Positions 1 through 15,539 are shown, numbered from the stretch's first letter. The stretch: 64,000 bases of DNA from Megachile rotundata (GCF_050947335.1 NW_027473524.1:186001-250000); one strand, 5' to 3'. Translations and numbers: made by a program. The notes: generated by a model not told the origin, from the letters alone.

Positions 1-2573
1 GTATAGTAATTGTCGTTCTATCGATCATATAAGCATAATATGGCTAATAATATGAGTTAGATTGATAATACTAAGAGTAGTGAGTATAGTAATTCTCGTT
101 CTATCGATCATATAAGCATAATATGGTAAATAATATGAGTTAGATTGATAATAATAACAGTAATAAGTATAGTATTTGTCGTTCTATCGATGATATAAGC
201 ATAATATGGCTAATAATATGAGTTAGATTGATAATAATAAGAGTAATGAGTAGAGTAATTGTAGTTCTATCGATCGTATCTGCATAATATGGTTAATAAT
301 ATGAGTTAGATTGATAATAATAAGAGTAGTAAGGATAGTATTTGTCGTTCTATCGATCATATAAGCATAATAAGGCTAATAATATGAGTTAGATTGATAA
401 TACTAAGAGTAGTGAGTATAGTAATTCTCATTCTATCGATCATATAAGTATAATATGGCTAATAATATGAGTTAGATTGATAATAATAACAGTAATAAGT
501 ATAGTAATTGTCGTCCTATCGATAATATAAGCATAATATGGCTAATAATATGAGTTAGATTGATAATACTAAGAGTAGTGAGTATAGTAATTGTCGTTCT
601 ATCGATCATATAAGCATAATATGGCTAATAATATGAGTTAGATTGATAATAATAAGAGTAATAAGTATAGTATTTGCCGTTCTATCGATCATGTAAGCAT
701 GATATGGCTAATAATACGAGTTAGATTGATAATAATAAGAGTAATAAGTATAGTAATTGTCGTACTATCGATCATTTAAGCATAATATGGCTAATAATAT
801 GAGTTAGATTGATAATAATAACAGTAATGAGTATAGTAATTGTCGTTCTATCGATAATATAAGCATAATATGGCTAATAATATGAGTTAGATTGATAATA
901 CTAAGAGTAGTGAGTATAGTAATTCTCGTTCTATCGATCATATAAGCATAATATGGCTAATAATATGAGTTAGATTGATAATAATAAGAGTAATGAGTAT
1001 AGTAATTGTAGTTCTATCGATCATATCGGCATAATATGGTTAATAATATGAGTTAGATTCATAATAATAAGAGTAATATGTATAGTAATTGTCGTTCTAT
1101 CGATCATATAAGCATAATATGGCTAATAATATGAGTTAGATTGATAATACTAAGAGTAGTGAGTATAGTAATTCTCGTTCTATCGATCATATAAGCATAA
1201 TATGGTAAATAATATGAGTTAGATTGATAATAATAACAGTAATAAGTATAGTAATTGTCGTTCTATCGATAATATAAGCATAATATGGCTAATAATATGA
1301 GTTAGATTGATAATACTAAGAGTAGTGAGTATAGTAATTCTCGTTCTATCGATCATATAAGCATAATATGGCTAATAATATGAGTTAGATTGATAATAAT
1401 AAGAGTAATAACTACAGTAATTGTCGTTCTATCGATCATATAAGCATAATAAGGCTAATAATATGAGTTAGATTGATAATAATAAGAGTAATAGGTATAG
1501 TAATTGTCGTTCTCTCGATCATATAAGCATAATATGGCTAATAATATGAGTTAGATTGATAATACTAAGAGTAGTGAGTATAGTAATTCTCGTTCTATCG
1601 ATCATATAAGCATAATATGGCTAATAATATGAGTTAGATTGATAATAATAAGAGTAATGAGTATAGTAATTGTAGTTCTGTCGATCATTTAAGCATAATA
1701 TGGCTAATAATATGAGTTAGATTGATAATAGTAAGAGTAATAGCTCCAGTAATTGTCGTTCTATCGATCATATAAGCATAATAAGGCTAATAATATGAGT
1801 TAGATTGATAATACTAAGAGTAGTGAGTATAGTAATTGTCGTTCTATCGATCATATAAGCATAATATGGCAAATAATATGAGTTAGATTGATAATACTAA
1901 GAGTAGTGAGTATAGTAATTCTCGTTCTATCGATCATATAAGCATAATATGGCTAATAATATGAGTTAGATTGATAATAATAAGAGTAATGAGTATAGTA
2001 ATTGTAGTTCTATCGATCATTTAAGCATAATATGGCTAATAATATGAGTTAGATTGATAATAATAACAGTAATAAGTATAGTAATTGTCGTTCTCTCGAT
2101 CATATAAGCATAATATGGCTAATAATATGAGTTAGATTGATAATACTAAGAGTAGTGAGTATAGTAATTGTCGTTCTATCGATCATATAAGCATAATATG
2201 GCTAATAATATGAGTTAGATTGATAATAATAAGAGTAATAAGTATAGTATTTGTCGTTCTATCGATCATGTAAGCATAATATGGCTAATAATACGAGTTA
2301 GATTGATAATAATAAGAGTAGTGAGTATAGCAATTGTAGATCTATCGATCATTTAAGCATAATATGGCTAATAATATGAGTTAGATTGATAATAATGACA
2401 GTAATAAGTATAGTAATTGTCGTTCTATCGATAATATAATCATAATATGGCTAATAATATGAGTTAGATTGATAATACTAAGAGTAGTGAGTATAGTAAT
2501 TCTCGTTCTATCGATCATATAAGCATAATATGGCTAATAATATGAGTTAGATTGATAATAATAAGAGTAATAA
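1..2573 (+). repeat. Satellite block of 31 monomers before the 43-mer HOR
   Basis: Exactly 31 monomers of 83 bp, composed of variants that also occur further right but not in the order of the 43-mer HOR. About 167-385 resembles the first two to three monomers of the HOR (gatgatataag, then cgatcgtatctgc, then gtaaggatagtatttg), then departs at an ataaggctaat monomer. A monomer with catatcggcataat lies near 1020. The window starts inside the array, so this block is truncated on its left. No other sequence type is seen here. Confidence 0.85.
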
Positions 2574-5500
2574 GTATAGTATTTGTCGTTCTATCGATGA
2601 TATAAGCATAATATGGCTAATAATATGAGTTAGATTGATAATAATAAGAGTAATGAGTAGAGTAATTGTAGTTCTATCGATCGTATCTGCATAATATGGT
2701 TAATAATATGAGTTAGATTGATAATAATAAGAGTAGTAAGGATAGTATTTGTCGTTCTATCGATCATATAAGCATAATATGGCTAATAATATGAGTGAGA
2801 TTGATAATAATAAGAGTAATAAGTATAGTAATTGTCGTTCTATCGATCATTTAAGCATAATATGGGTAATAATATGAGTCAGATTGATAATAATAACAGT
2901 AATAAGTATAGTAATTGTCGTTCTATCGATAATATAAGCATAATATGGCTAATAATATGAGTTAGATTGATAATACTAAGAGTAGTGAGTATAGTAATTG
3001 TCGTTCTATCGATCATATAAGCATAATATGGCTAATAATATGAGTTAGATTGATAATAATAAGAGTAATAAGTATAGTATTTGTCGTTCTATCGATCATG
3101 TAAGCATAATATGGCTAATAATACGAGTTAGATTGATAATAATAAGAGTAATGAGTATAGCAATTGTAGATCTATCCATCATTTAAGCATAATATGGCTA
3201 ATAATATGAGTTAGATTGATAATAATAACAGTAATAAGTATAGTAATTGTCGTTCTATCGATAATATAACCATAATATGGCTAGTAATATGAGTTAGATT
3301 GATAATACTAAGAGTAGTGAGTATAGTAATTCTCGTTCTATCGATCATATAAGCATAATATGGCTAATAATATGAGTTAGATTGATAATAATAAGAGTAA
3401 TAACTACAGTAATTGTCGTTCTATCGATCATATAAGCATAATAAGGCTAATAATATGAGTTAGAGTGATAATACTTAGAGTAGTGAGTATAGTAATTCTC
3501 ATTCTATCGATCATATAAGCATAATATGACTACTAATATGAGTTAGTTTGATAATAATAACAGTAATAAGTATAGTAATTGTCGTTCTATCGATAATATA
3601 AGCATAATATGGCTAATAATATGAGTTAGATTGATAATACTAAGAGTAGTGAGTATAGTAATTGTCGTTCTATCGATCATATAAGCATAATATGGCTAAT
3701 AATATGAGTTAGATTGATAATAATAAGAGTAATAAGTATAGTATTTGTCGTTCTATCGATCATGTAAGCATAATATGGCTAATAATACGAGTTAGATTGA
3801 TAACAATAAGAGTAATAAGTATAGTAATTGTCGTTCTCTCGATCATATAAGCATAATATGGCTAATAATATGAGTTAGATTGATAATACTAAGAGTAGTG
3901 AGTATAGTAATTGTCGTTCTATCGATCATATAAGCATAATATGGCTAATAATATGAGTTAGATTGATAATAATAACAGTAATAAGTATAGTAATTGTCGT
4001 TCTATCGATAATATAAGCATAATATGGCTAATAATATGAGTTAGATTGATAATACTAAGAGTAGTGAGTATAGTAATTCTCGTTCTATCGATCATATAAG
4101 CATAATATGGCTAATAATATGAGTTAGATTGATAATAATAAGAGTAATAACTACAGTAATTGTCGTTCTATCGATCATATAAGCATAATAAGGCTAATAA
4201 TATGAGTTAGATTGATAATAATAAGAGTAATAGGTATAGTAATTGTCGTTCTCTCGATCATATAAGCATAATATGGCTAATAATATGAGTTAGAGTGATA
4301 ATACTAAGAGTAGTGAGTATAGTAATTCTCATTCTATCGATCATTTAAGCATAATATGGCTAATAATATGATTTAGATTAATAATAATAACAGTAATAAG
4401 TATAGTAATTGTCGTTCTATCGATAATATAACCATAATATGGCTAATAATATGAGTTAGATTGATAATACTAAGAGTAGTGAGTATAGTAATTCTCGTTC
4501 TATCGATCATATAAGCATAATATGGCTAATAATATGAGTTAGATTGATAATAATAAGAGTAATAAGTATAGTAATTGTCGTTCTCTCGATCATATAAGCA
4601 TAATATGGCTAATAATATGAGTTAGAGTGATAGTACTAAGAGTAGTGAGTATAGTAATTCTCATTCTATCGATCATATAAGCATAATATGGCTAATAATA
4701 TGAGGTAGATTGATAATAATAACAGTAATAGGTATAGTAATTGTCGTTCTATCGATAATATAAGCATAATATGGCTAATAATATGAGTTAGATTGATAAT
4801 ACTAAGAGTAGTGAGTATAGTAATTGTCGTTCTATCGATCATATAAGCATAATATGGCTAATAATATGAGTTAGATTGATAATAATAAGAGTAATAAGTA
4901 TAGTATTTGTCGTTCTATCGATCATGTAAGCATAATATGGCTAATAATACGAGTTAGATTGATAATAATAAGAGTAATGAGTATAGCAATTGTAGATCTA
5001 TCGATCATTTAAGCATAATATGGGTAATAATATGAGTCAGATTGATAATACTAAGAGTAGTGAGTATTGAAATTCTCGTTCTATCGATCACATAAGCATA
5101 ATATGGCTAATAATATGAGTTAGATTGATAATAAGAAGAGTAATAACTACAGTAATTGTCGTTCTATCGATCATATAAGCATAATAAGGCTAATAATATG
5201 AGTTAGAGTGATAATACTAAGAGTAGTGAGTATAGTAATTCTCATTCTATCGATCATATAAGTATAATATGGCTAATAATATGAGTTAGATTGATAATAA
5301 TAACAGTAATAAGTATAGTAATTGTCGTTCTATCGATAATATAAGCATAATATGGCTAATAATATGAGTTAGATTGATAACAATAAGAGTAATAAGTATA
5401 GTAATTGTCGTTCTCTCGATCATATAAGCATAATATGGCTAATAATATGAGTTAGATTGATAATACTAAGAGTAGTGGGTATAGTAATTCTCGTTCTATC

Positions 5501-6142
5501 GATCATATAAGCATAATATGGCTAATAATATGAGTTAGATTGATAATAATAAGAGTAATAACTACAGTAATTGTCGTTCTATCGATCATATAAGCATAAT
5601 AAGGCTAATAATATGAGTTAGATTGATAACAATAAGAGTAATAAGTATAGTAATTGTCGTTCTCTCGATCATATAAGCATAATATGGCTAATAATATGAG
5701 TTAGAGTGATAATACTAAGAGTAGTGAGTATAGTAATTCTCATTCTATCGATCATTTAAGCATAATATGGCTAATAATATGAGTTAGATTGATAATAATA
5801 ACAGTAATAAGTATAGTAATTGTCGTTCTATCGATAATATAACCATAATATGGCTAATAATATGAGTTAGATTGATAATACTAAGAGTAGTGAGTATAGT
5901 AATTCTCGTTCTATCGATCATATAAGCATAATATGGCTAATAATATGAGTTAGATTGATAATAATAAGAGTAATAAGTATAGTAATTGTCGTTCTCTCGA
6001 TCATATAAGCATAATATGGCTAATAATATGAGTTAGAGTGATAGTGCTAAGAGTAGTGAGTATAGTAATTCTCATTCCATCGATGATATAAGCATAATAT
6101 GGCTAATAATATGAGTTAGATTGATAATAATAAGAGTAATAA
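2574..6142 (+). repeat. 43-monomer higher-order repeat, copy 1 (3569 bp)
   Basis: First of three tandem copies of a 43 x 83 = 3569 bp unit. Rare marker variants recur at the same internal positions in each copy: the gatgatataag monomer at the start, cgatcgtatctgc in the next, ctagtaatatg at 3281, atttagattaataat near 4370, gtgatagtgctaag at about 6039 and ctcattccatcgatgat at about 6070. Private differences from the other copies include gagtgagatt at 2797 (T to G) and ataagaagag at 5135 (T to G). Apart from such point changes the copies look identical by eye. Confidence 0.93.
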
Positions 6143-7691
6143 GTATAGTATTTGTCGTTCTATCGATGATATAAGCATAATATGGCTAATAATATGAGTT
6201 AGATTGATAATAATAAGAGTAATGAGTAGAGTAATTGTAGTTCTATCGATCGTATCTGCATAATATGGTTAATAATATGAGTTAGATTGATAATAATAAG
6301 AGTAGTAAGGATAGTATTTGTCGTTCTATCGATCATATAAGCATAATATGGCTAATAATATGAGTTAGATTGATAATAATAAGAGTAATAAGTATAGTAA
6401 TTGTCGTTCTATCGATCATTTAAGCATAATATGGGTAATAATATGAGTCAGATTGATAATAATAACAGTAATAAGTATAGTAATTGTCGTTCTATCGATA
6501 ATATAAGCATAATATGGCTAATAATATGAGTTAGATTGATAATACTAAGAGTAGTGAGTATAGTAATTGTCGTTCTATCGATCATATAAGCATAATATGG
6601 CTAATAATATGAGTTAGATTGATAATAATAAGAGTAATAAGTATAGTATTTGTCGTTCTATCGATCATGTAAGCATAATATGGCTAATAATACGAGTTAG
6701 ATTGATAATAATAAGAGTAATGAGTATAGCAATTGTAGATCTATCCATCATTTAAGCATAATATGGCTAATAATATGAGTTAGATTGATAATAATAACAG
6801 TAATAAGTATAGTAATTGTCGTTCTATCGATAATATAACCATAATATGGCTAGTAATATGAGTTAGATTGATAATACTAAGAGTAGTGAGTATAGTAATT
6901 CTCGTTCTATCGATCATATAAGCATAATATGGCTAATAATATGAGTTAGATTGATAATAATAAGAGTAATAACTACAGTAATTGTCGTTCTATCGATCAT
7001 ATAAGCATAATAAGGCTAATAATATGAGTTAGAGTGATAATACTTAGAGTAGTGAGTATAGTAATTCTCATTCTATCGATCATATAAGCATAATATGACT
7101 ACTAATATGAGTTAGTTTGATAATAATAACAGTAATAAGTATAGTAATTGTCGTTCTATCGATAATATAAGCATAATATGGCTAATAATATGAGTTAGAT
7201 TGATAATACTAAGAGTAGTGAGTATAGTAATTGTCGTTCTATCGATCATATAAGCATAATATGGCTAATAATATGAGTTAGATTGATAATAATAAGAGTA
7301 ATAAGTATAGTATTTGTCGTTCTATCGATCATGTAAGCATAATATGGCTAATAATACGAGTTAGATTGATAACAATAAGAGTAATAAGTATAGTAATTGT
7401 CGTTCTCTCGATCATATAAGCATAATATGGCTAATAATATGAGTTAGATTGATAATACTAAGAGTAGTGAGTATAGTAATTGTCGTTCTATCGATCATAT
7501 AAGCATAATATGGCTAATAATATGAGTTAGATTGATAATAATAACAGTAATAAGTATAGTAATTGTCGTTCTATCGATAATATAAGCATAATATGGCTAA
7601 TAATATGAGTTAGATTGATAATACTAAGAGTAGTGAGTATAGTAATTCTCGTTCTATCGATCATATAAGCATAATATGGCTAATAATATGA

Positions 7692-7693
7692 GG
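7692..7693 (+). other. One-base G insertion private to HOR copy 2
   Basis: The segment reads atgaggttagattg where the corresponding place in copies 1 and 3 reads atgagttagattg. One of only three register-changing indels that I found in the left array. Confidence 0.85.
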
Positions 7694-7823
7694 TTAGATT
7701 GATAATAATAAGAGTAATAACTACAGTAATTGTCGTTCTATCGATCATATAAGCATAATAAGGCTAATAATATGAGTTAGATTGATAATAATAAGAGTAA
7801 TAGGTATAGTAATTGTCGTTCTC

Positions 7824-7825
7824 TT
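7824..7825 (+). other. One-base T insertion private to HOR copy 2
   Basis: The segment reads gttctcttcgatc where the corresponding place in copies 1 and 3 reads gttctctcgatc. With the insertion near 7692 it fully accounts for the 3571-bp length of copy 2. Confidence 0.85.
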
Positions 7826-9713
7826 CGATCATATAAGCATAATATGGCTAATAATATGAGTTAGAGTGATAATACTAAGAGTAGTGAGTATAGTAATTCT
7901 CATTCTATCGATCATTTAAGCATAATATGGCTAATAATATGATTTAGATTAATAATAATAACAGTAATAAGTATAGTAATTGTCGTTCTATCGATAATAT
8001 AACCATAATATGGCTAATAATATGAGTTAGATTGATAATACTAAGAGTAGTGAGTATAGTAATTCTCGTTCTATCGATCATATAAGCATAATATGGCTAA
8101 TAATATGAGTTAGATTGATAATAATAAGAGTAATAAGTATAGTAATTGTCGTTCTCTCGATCATATAAGCATAATATGGCTAATAATATGAGTTAGAGTG
8201 ATAGTACTAAGAGTAGTGAGTATAGTAATTCTCATTCTATCGATCATATAAGCATAATATGGCTAATAATATGAGGTAGATTGATAATAATAACAGTAAT
8301 AGGTATAGTAATTGTCGTTCTATCGATAATATAAGCATAATATGGCTAATAATATGAGTTAGATTGATAATACTAAGAGTAGTGAGTATAGTAATTGTCG
8401 TTCTATCGATCATATAAGCATAATATGGCTAATAATATGAGTTAGATTGATAATAATAAGAGTAATAAGTATAGTATTTGTCGTTCTATCGATCATGTAA
8501 GCATAATATGGCTAATAATACGAGTTAGATTGATAATAATAAGAGTAATGAGTATAGCAATTGTAGATCTATCGATCATTTAAGCATAATATGGGTAATA
8601 ATATGAGTCAGATTGATAATACTAAGAGTAGTGAGTATTGAAATTCTCGTTCTATCGATCACATAAGCATAATATGGCTAATAATATGAGTTAGATTGAT
8701 AATAATAAGAGTAATAACTACAGTAATTGTCGTTCTATCGATCATATAAGCATAATAAGGCTAATAATATGAGTTAGAGTGATAATACTAAGAGTAGTGA
8801 GTATAGTAATTCTCATTCTATCGATCATATAAGTATAATATGGCTAATAATATGAGTTAGATTGATAATAATAACAGTAATAAGTATAGTAATTGTCGTT
8901 CTATCGATAATATAAGCATAATATGGCTAATAATATGAGTTAGATTGATAACAATAAGAGTAATAAGTATAGTAATTGTCGTTCTCTCGATCATATAAGC
9001 ATAATATGGCTAATAATATGAGTTAGATTGATAATACTAAGAGTAGTGGGTATAGTAATTCTCGTTCTATCGATCATATAAGCATAATATGGCTAATAAT
9101 ATGAGTTAGATTGATAATAATAAGAGTAATAACTACAGTAATTGTCGTTCTATCGATCATATAAGCATAATAAGGCTAATAATATGAGTTAGATTGATAA
9201 CAATAAGAGTAATAAGTATAGTAATTGTCGTTCTCTCGATCATATAAGCATAATATGGCTAATAATATGAGTTAGAGTGATAATACTAAGAGTAGTGAGT
9301 ATAGTAATTCTCATTCTATCGATCATTTAAGCATAATATGGCTAATAATATGAGTTAGATTGATAATAATAACAGTAATAAGTATAGTAATTGTCGTTCT
9401 ATCGATAATATAACCATAATATGGCTAATAATATGAGTTAGATTGATAATACTAAGAGTAGTGAGTATAGTAATTCTCGTTCTATCGATCATATAAGCAT
9501 AATATGGCTAATAATATGAGTTAGATTGATAATAATAAGAGTAATAAGTATAGTAATTGTCGTTCTCTCGATCATATAAGCATAATATGGCTAATAATAT
9601 GAGTTAGAGTGATAGTGCTAAGAGTAGTGAGTATAGTAATTCTCATTCCATCGATGATATAAGCATAATATGGCTAATAATATGAGTTAGATTGATAATA
9701 ATAACAGTAATAA

Positions 9714-12700
9714 GTATAGTATTTGTCGTTCTATCGATGATATAAGCATAATATGGCTAATAATATGAGTTAGATTGATAATAATAAGAGTAATGAGTAG
9801 AGTAATTGTAGTTCTATCGATCGTATCTGCATAATATGGTTAATAATATGAGTTAGATTGATAATAATAAGAGTAGTAAGGATAGTATTTGTCGTTCTAT
9901 CGATCATATAAGCATAATATGGCTAATAATATGAGTTAGATTGATAATAATAAGAGTAATAAGTATAGTAATTGTCGTTCTATCGATCATTTAAGCATAA
10001 TATGGGTAATAATATGAGTCAGATTGATAATAATAACAGTAATAAGTATAGTAATTGTCGTTCTATCGATAATATAAGCATAATATGGCTAATAATATGA
10101 GTTAGATTGATAATACTAAGAGTAGTGAGTATAGTAATTGTCGTTCTATCGATCATATAAGCATAATATGGCTAATAATATGAGTTAGATTGATAATAAT
10201 AAGAGTAATAAGTATAGTATTTGTCGTTCTATCGATCATGTAAGCATAATATGGCTAATAATACGAGTTAGATTGATAATAATAAGAGTAATGAGTATAG
10301 CAATTGTAGATCTATCCATCATTTAAGCATAATATGGCTAATAATATGAGTTAGATTGATAATAATAACAGTAATAAGTATAGTAATTGTCGTTCTATCG
10401 ATAATATAACCATAATATGGCTAGTAATATGAGTTAGATTGATAATACTAAGAGTAGTGAGTATAGTAATTCTCGTTCTATCGATCATATAAGCATAATA
10501 TGGCTAATAATATGAGTTAGATTGATAATAATAAGAGTAATAACTACAGTAATTGTCGTTCTATCGATCATATAAGCATAATAAGGCTAATAATATGAGT
10601 TAGAGTGATAATACTTAGAGTAGTGAGTATAGTAATTCTCATTCTATCGATCATATAAGCATAATATGACTACTAATATGAGTTAGTTTGATAATAATAA
10701 CAGTAATAAGTATAGTAATTGTCGTTCTATCGATAATATAAGCATAATATGGCTAATAATATGAGTTAGATTGATAATACTAAGAGTAGTGAGTATAGTA
10801 ATTGTCGTTCTATCGATCATATAAGCATAATATGGCTAATAATATGAGTTAGATTGATAATAATAAGAGTAATAAGTATAGTATTTGTCGTTCTATCGAT
10901 CATGTAAGCATAATATGGCTAATAATACGAGTTAGATTGATAACAATAAGAGTAATAAGTATAGTAATTGTCGTTCTCTCGATCATATAAGCATAATATG
11001 GCTAATAATATGAGTTAGATTGATAATACTAAGAGTAGTGAGTATAGTAATTGTCGTTCTATCGATCATATAAGCATAATATGGCTAATAATATGAGTTA
11101 GATTGATAATAATAACAGTAATAAGTATAGTAATTGTCGTTCTATCGATAATATAAGCATAATATGGCTAATAATATGAGTTAGATTGATAATACTAAGA
11201 GTAGTGAGTATAGTAATTCTCGTTCTATCGATCATATAAGCATAATATGGCTAATAATATGAGTTAGATTGATAATAATAAGAGTAATAACTACAGTAAT
11301 TGTCGTTCTATCGATCATATAAGCATAATAAGGCTAATAATATGAGTTAGATTGATAATAATAAGAGTAATAGGTATAGTAATTGTCGTTCTCTCGATCA
11401 TATAAGCATAATATGGCTAATAATATGAGTTAGAGTGATAATACTAAGAGTAGTGAGTATAGTAATTCTCATTCTATCGATCATTTAAGCATAATATGGC
11501 TAATAATATGATTTAGATTAATAATAATAACAGTAATAAGTATAGTAATTGTCGTTCTATCGATAATATAACCATAATATGGCTAATAATATGAGTTAGA
11601 TTGATAATACTAAGAGTAGTGAGTATAGTAATTCTCGTTCTATCGATCATATAAGCATAATATGGCTAATAATATGAGTTAGATTGATAATAATAAGAGT
11701 AATAAGTATAGTAATTGTCGTTCTCTCGATCATATAAGCATAATATGGCTAATAATATGAGTTAGAGTGATAGTACTAAGAGTAGTGAGTATAGTAATTC
11801 TCATTCTATCGATCATATAAGCATAATATGGCTAATAATATGAGGTAGATTGATAATAATAACAGTAATAGGTATAGTAATTGTCGTTCTATCGATAATA
11901 TAAGCATAATATGGCTAATAATATGAGTTAGATTGATAATACTAAGAGTAGTGAGTATAGTAATTGTCGTTCTATCGATCATATAAGCATAATATGGCTA
12001 ATAATATGAGTTAGATTGATAATAATAAGAGTAATAAGTATAGTATTTGTCGTTCTATCGATCATGTAAGCATAATATGGCTAATAATACGAGTTAGATT
12101 GATAATAATAAGAGTAATGAGTATAGCAATTGTAGATCTATCGATCATTTAAGCATAATATGGGTAATAATATGAGTCAGATTGATAATACTAAGAGTAG
12201 TGAGTATTGAAATTCTCGTTCTATCGATCACATAAGCATAATATGGCTAATAATATGAGTTAGATTGATAATAATAAGAGTAATAACTACAGTAATTGTC
12301 GTTCTATCGATCATATAAGCATAATAAGGCTAATAATATGAGTTAGAGTGATAATACTAAGAGTAGTGAGTATAGTAATTCTCATTCTATCGATCATATA
12401 AGTATAATATGGCTAATAATATGAGTTAGATTGATAATAATAACAGTAATAAGTATAGTAATTGTCGTTCTATCGATAATATAAGCATAATATGGCTAAT
12501 AATATGAGTTAGATTGATAACAATAAGAGTAATAAGTATAGTAATTGTCGTTCTCTCGATCATATAAGCATAATATGGCTAATAATATGAGTTAGATTGA
12601 TAATACTAAGAGTAGTGGGTATAGTAATTCTCGTTCTATCGATCATATAAGCATAATATGGCTAATAATATGAGTTAGATTGATAATAATAAGAGTAATA

Positions 12701-13282
12701 ACTACAGTAATTGTCGTTCTATCGATCATATAAGCATAATAAGGCTAATAATATGAGTTAGATTGATAACAATAAGAGTAATAAGTATAGTAATTGTCGT
12801 TCTCTCGATCATATAAGCATAATATGGCTAATAATATGAGTTAGAGTGATAATACTAAGAGTAGTGAGTATAGTAATTCTCATTCTATCGATCATTTAAG
12901 CATAATATGGCTAATAATATGAGTTAGATTGATAATAATAACAGTAATAAGTATAGTAATTGTCGTTCTATCGATAATATAACCATAATATGGCTAATAA
13001 TATGAGTTAGATTGATAATACTAAGAGTAGTGAGTATAGTAATTCTCGTTCTATCGATCATATAAGCATAATATGGCTAATAATATGAGTTAGATTGATA
13101 ATAATAAGAGTAATAAGTATAGTAATTGTCGTTCTCTCGATCATATAAGCATAATATGGCTAATAATATGAGTTAGAGTGATAGTGCTAAGAGTAGTGAG
13201 TATAGTAATTCTCATTCCATCGATGATATAAGCATAATATGGCTAATAATATGAGTTAGATTGATAATAATAACAGTAATAA
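9714..13282 (+). repeat. 43-monomer higher-order repeat, copy 3 (3569 bp)
   Basis: Third copy of the 43-mer, lacking the two one-base insertions of copy 2, so again 3569 bp. Markers: ctagtaatatg at 10421, gtgatagtgctaag at about 13179, and the closing ctcattccatcgatgat. The copy 2/copy 3 junction monomer has aataacagtaat (near 9703) where the copy 1/copy 2 junction has aataagagtaat. After 13282 the next monomer carries ctgtcgataat instead of the opening gatgatataag, so the regular tandem HOR stops here. Confidence 0.93.
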
Positions 13283-15539
13283 GTATAGTAATTGTCGTTC
13301 TGTCGATAATATAAGCATAATATGGCTAATAATATGAGTTAGATTGATAATACTAAGAGTAGTGAGTATAGTAATTGTCGTTCTATCGATCATATAAGCA
13401 TAATATGGCTAATAATATGAGTTAGATTGATAATAATAAGAGTAATAAGTATAGTATTTGTCGTTCTATCGATCATGTAAGCATAATATGGCTAATAATA
13501 CGAGTTAGATTGATAATAATAAGAGTAGTGAGTATAGCAATTGTAGATCTATCGATCATTTAAGCATAATATGGCTAATAATATGAGTTAGATTGATAAT
13601 AATGACAGTAATAAGTATAGTAATTGTCGTTCTATCGATAATATAATCATAATATGGCTAATAATATGAGTTAGATTGATAATACTAAGAGTAGTGAGTA
13701 TAGTAATTCTCGTTCTATCGATCATATAAGCATAATATGGCTAATAATATGAGTTAGATTGATAATAATAACAGTAATAAGTATAGTAATTGTCGTTCTA
13801 TCGATAACATAAGCATAATATGGCTAATAATATGAGTTAGATTGATAATACTAAGAGTTGTGAGTATAGTAATTGTCGTTCTATCGATCATATAAGCATA
13901 ATATGGCTAATAATATGAGTTAGATTGATAATAATAAGAGTAATAAGTATAGTATTTGTCGTTCTATCGATCATGTAAGCATAATATGGCTAATAATACG
14001 AGTTAGATTGATAATAATAAGAGTAATGAGTATAGCAATTGTAGATCTATCGATCATTTAAGCATAATATGGTTAATAATATGAGTTAGATTGATAATAA
14101 TAACAGTAATAAGTATAGTAATTGTCGTTCTATCGATAATATAACCATAATATGGCTAGTAATATGAGTTAGATTGATAATACTAAGAGTAGTGAGTATA
14201 GTAATTCTCGTTCTATCGATCATATAAGCATAATATGGCTAATAATATGAGTTAGATTGATAATAATAGGAGTAATAACTACAGTAATTGTCGTTCTATC
14301 GATCATATAAGCATAATAAGGCTAATAATATGAGTTAGAGTGATAATACTTAGAGTAGTGAGTATAGTAATTCTCATTCTATCGATCATATAAGCATAAT
14401 ATGGCTACTAATATGAGTTAGTTTGATAATAATAACAGTAATAAGTATAGTAATTGTCGTTCTATCGATAACATAAGCATAATATGGCTAATAATATGAG
14501 TTAGATTGATAATACTAAGAGTAGTGAGTATAGTAATTGTCGTTCTATCGATCATATAAGCATAATATGGCTAATAATATGAGTTAGATTGATAATAATA
14601 AGAGTAATAAGTATAGTATTTGTCGTTCTATCGATCATGTAAGCATAATATGGCTAATAATACGAGTTAGATTGATAACAATAAGAGTAATAAGTATAGT
14701 AATTGTCGTTCTCTCGATCATATAAGCATAATATGGCTAATAATATGAGTTAGATTGATAATACTAAGAGTAGTGAGTATAGTAATTCTCGTTCTATCGA
14801 TCATATAAGCATAATATGGCTAATAATATGAGTTAGATTGATAATAATAAGAGTAATAACTACAGTAATTGTCGTTCTATCGATCATATAAGCATAATAA
14901 GGCTAATAATATGAGTTAGATTGATAACAATAAGAGTGATAAGTATAGTAATTGTCGTTCTCTCGAACATATAAGCATAATATGGCTAATAATATGAGTT
15001 AGAGTGATAATACTAAGAGTAGTGAGTATAGTAATTCTCATTCTATCGATCATTTAAGCATAATATGGCTAATAATATGAGTTAGATTGATAATAATAAC
15101 AGTAATAAGTATAGTAATTGTCGTTCTATCGATAATATAATCATAATATGGCTAATAATATGAGTTAGATTGATAATACTAAGAGTAGTGAGTATAGTAA
15201 TTCTCGTTCTATCGATCATATAAGCATAATATGGCTAATAATATGAGTTAGATTGATAATAATAAGGGTAATAAGTATAGTATTTGTCGTTCTATCGATC
15301 ATATAAGCATAATATGGCTAATAATATGAGTTAGATTGATAATAATAAGAGTAATGAGTAGAGTAATTGTAGTTCTATCGATCATATAAGCATAATAAGG
15401 CTAATAATATGAGTTAGAGTGATAATACTAAGAGTAGCGAGTATAGTAATTCTCATTCTATCGATCATATAAGCATAATATGGCTAATAATATGAGTTAG
15501 ATTGATAATACTAAGAGTAGTGAGTATAGTAATTGTCGT
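13283..15539 (+). repeat. Diverged, partial continuation of the 43-mer
   Basis: Monomers here follow the order of part of the 43-mer but offset by 45 rather than 43 units. The ctagtaatatg marker at 14156 is 3735 bp (45 x 83) after its counterpart at 10421, and is followed by the same succession (acttagagtag, ggctactaatatgagttagtttg, taacaataagag). It differs from the tandem copies by more substitutions, for example aataggagtaat near 14270 and ctcgaacatataag near 14963. It opens with a ctgtcgataat monomer that recurs near 22181, 26331, 28073 and 38780. I read it as an older or rearranged fourth copy. Confidence 0.75.

Larger units (their letters stand above)
6143..9713 (+). repeat. 43-monomer higher-order repeat, copy 2 (3571 bp)
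   Basis: Second copy of the 43-mer. It is 3571 bp rather than 3569 because of two one-base insertions: an extra G giving tatgaggttagatt near 7692, and an extra T giving ctcttcgatc near 7824. The marker ctagtaatatg at 6850 is 3569 bp after its counterpart in copy 1 and 3571 bp before its counterpart in copy 3. The gtgatagtgctaag marker is at about 9610. Confidence 0.93.
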
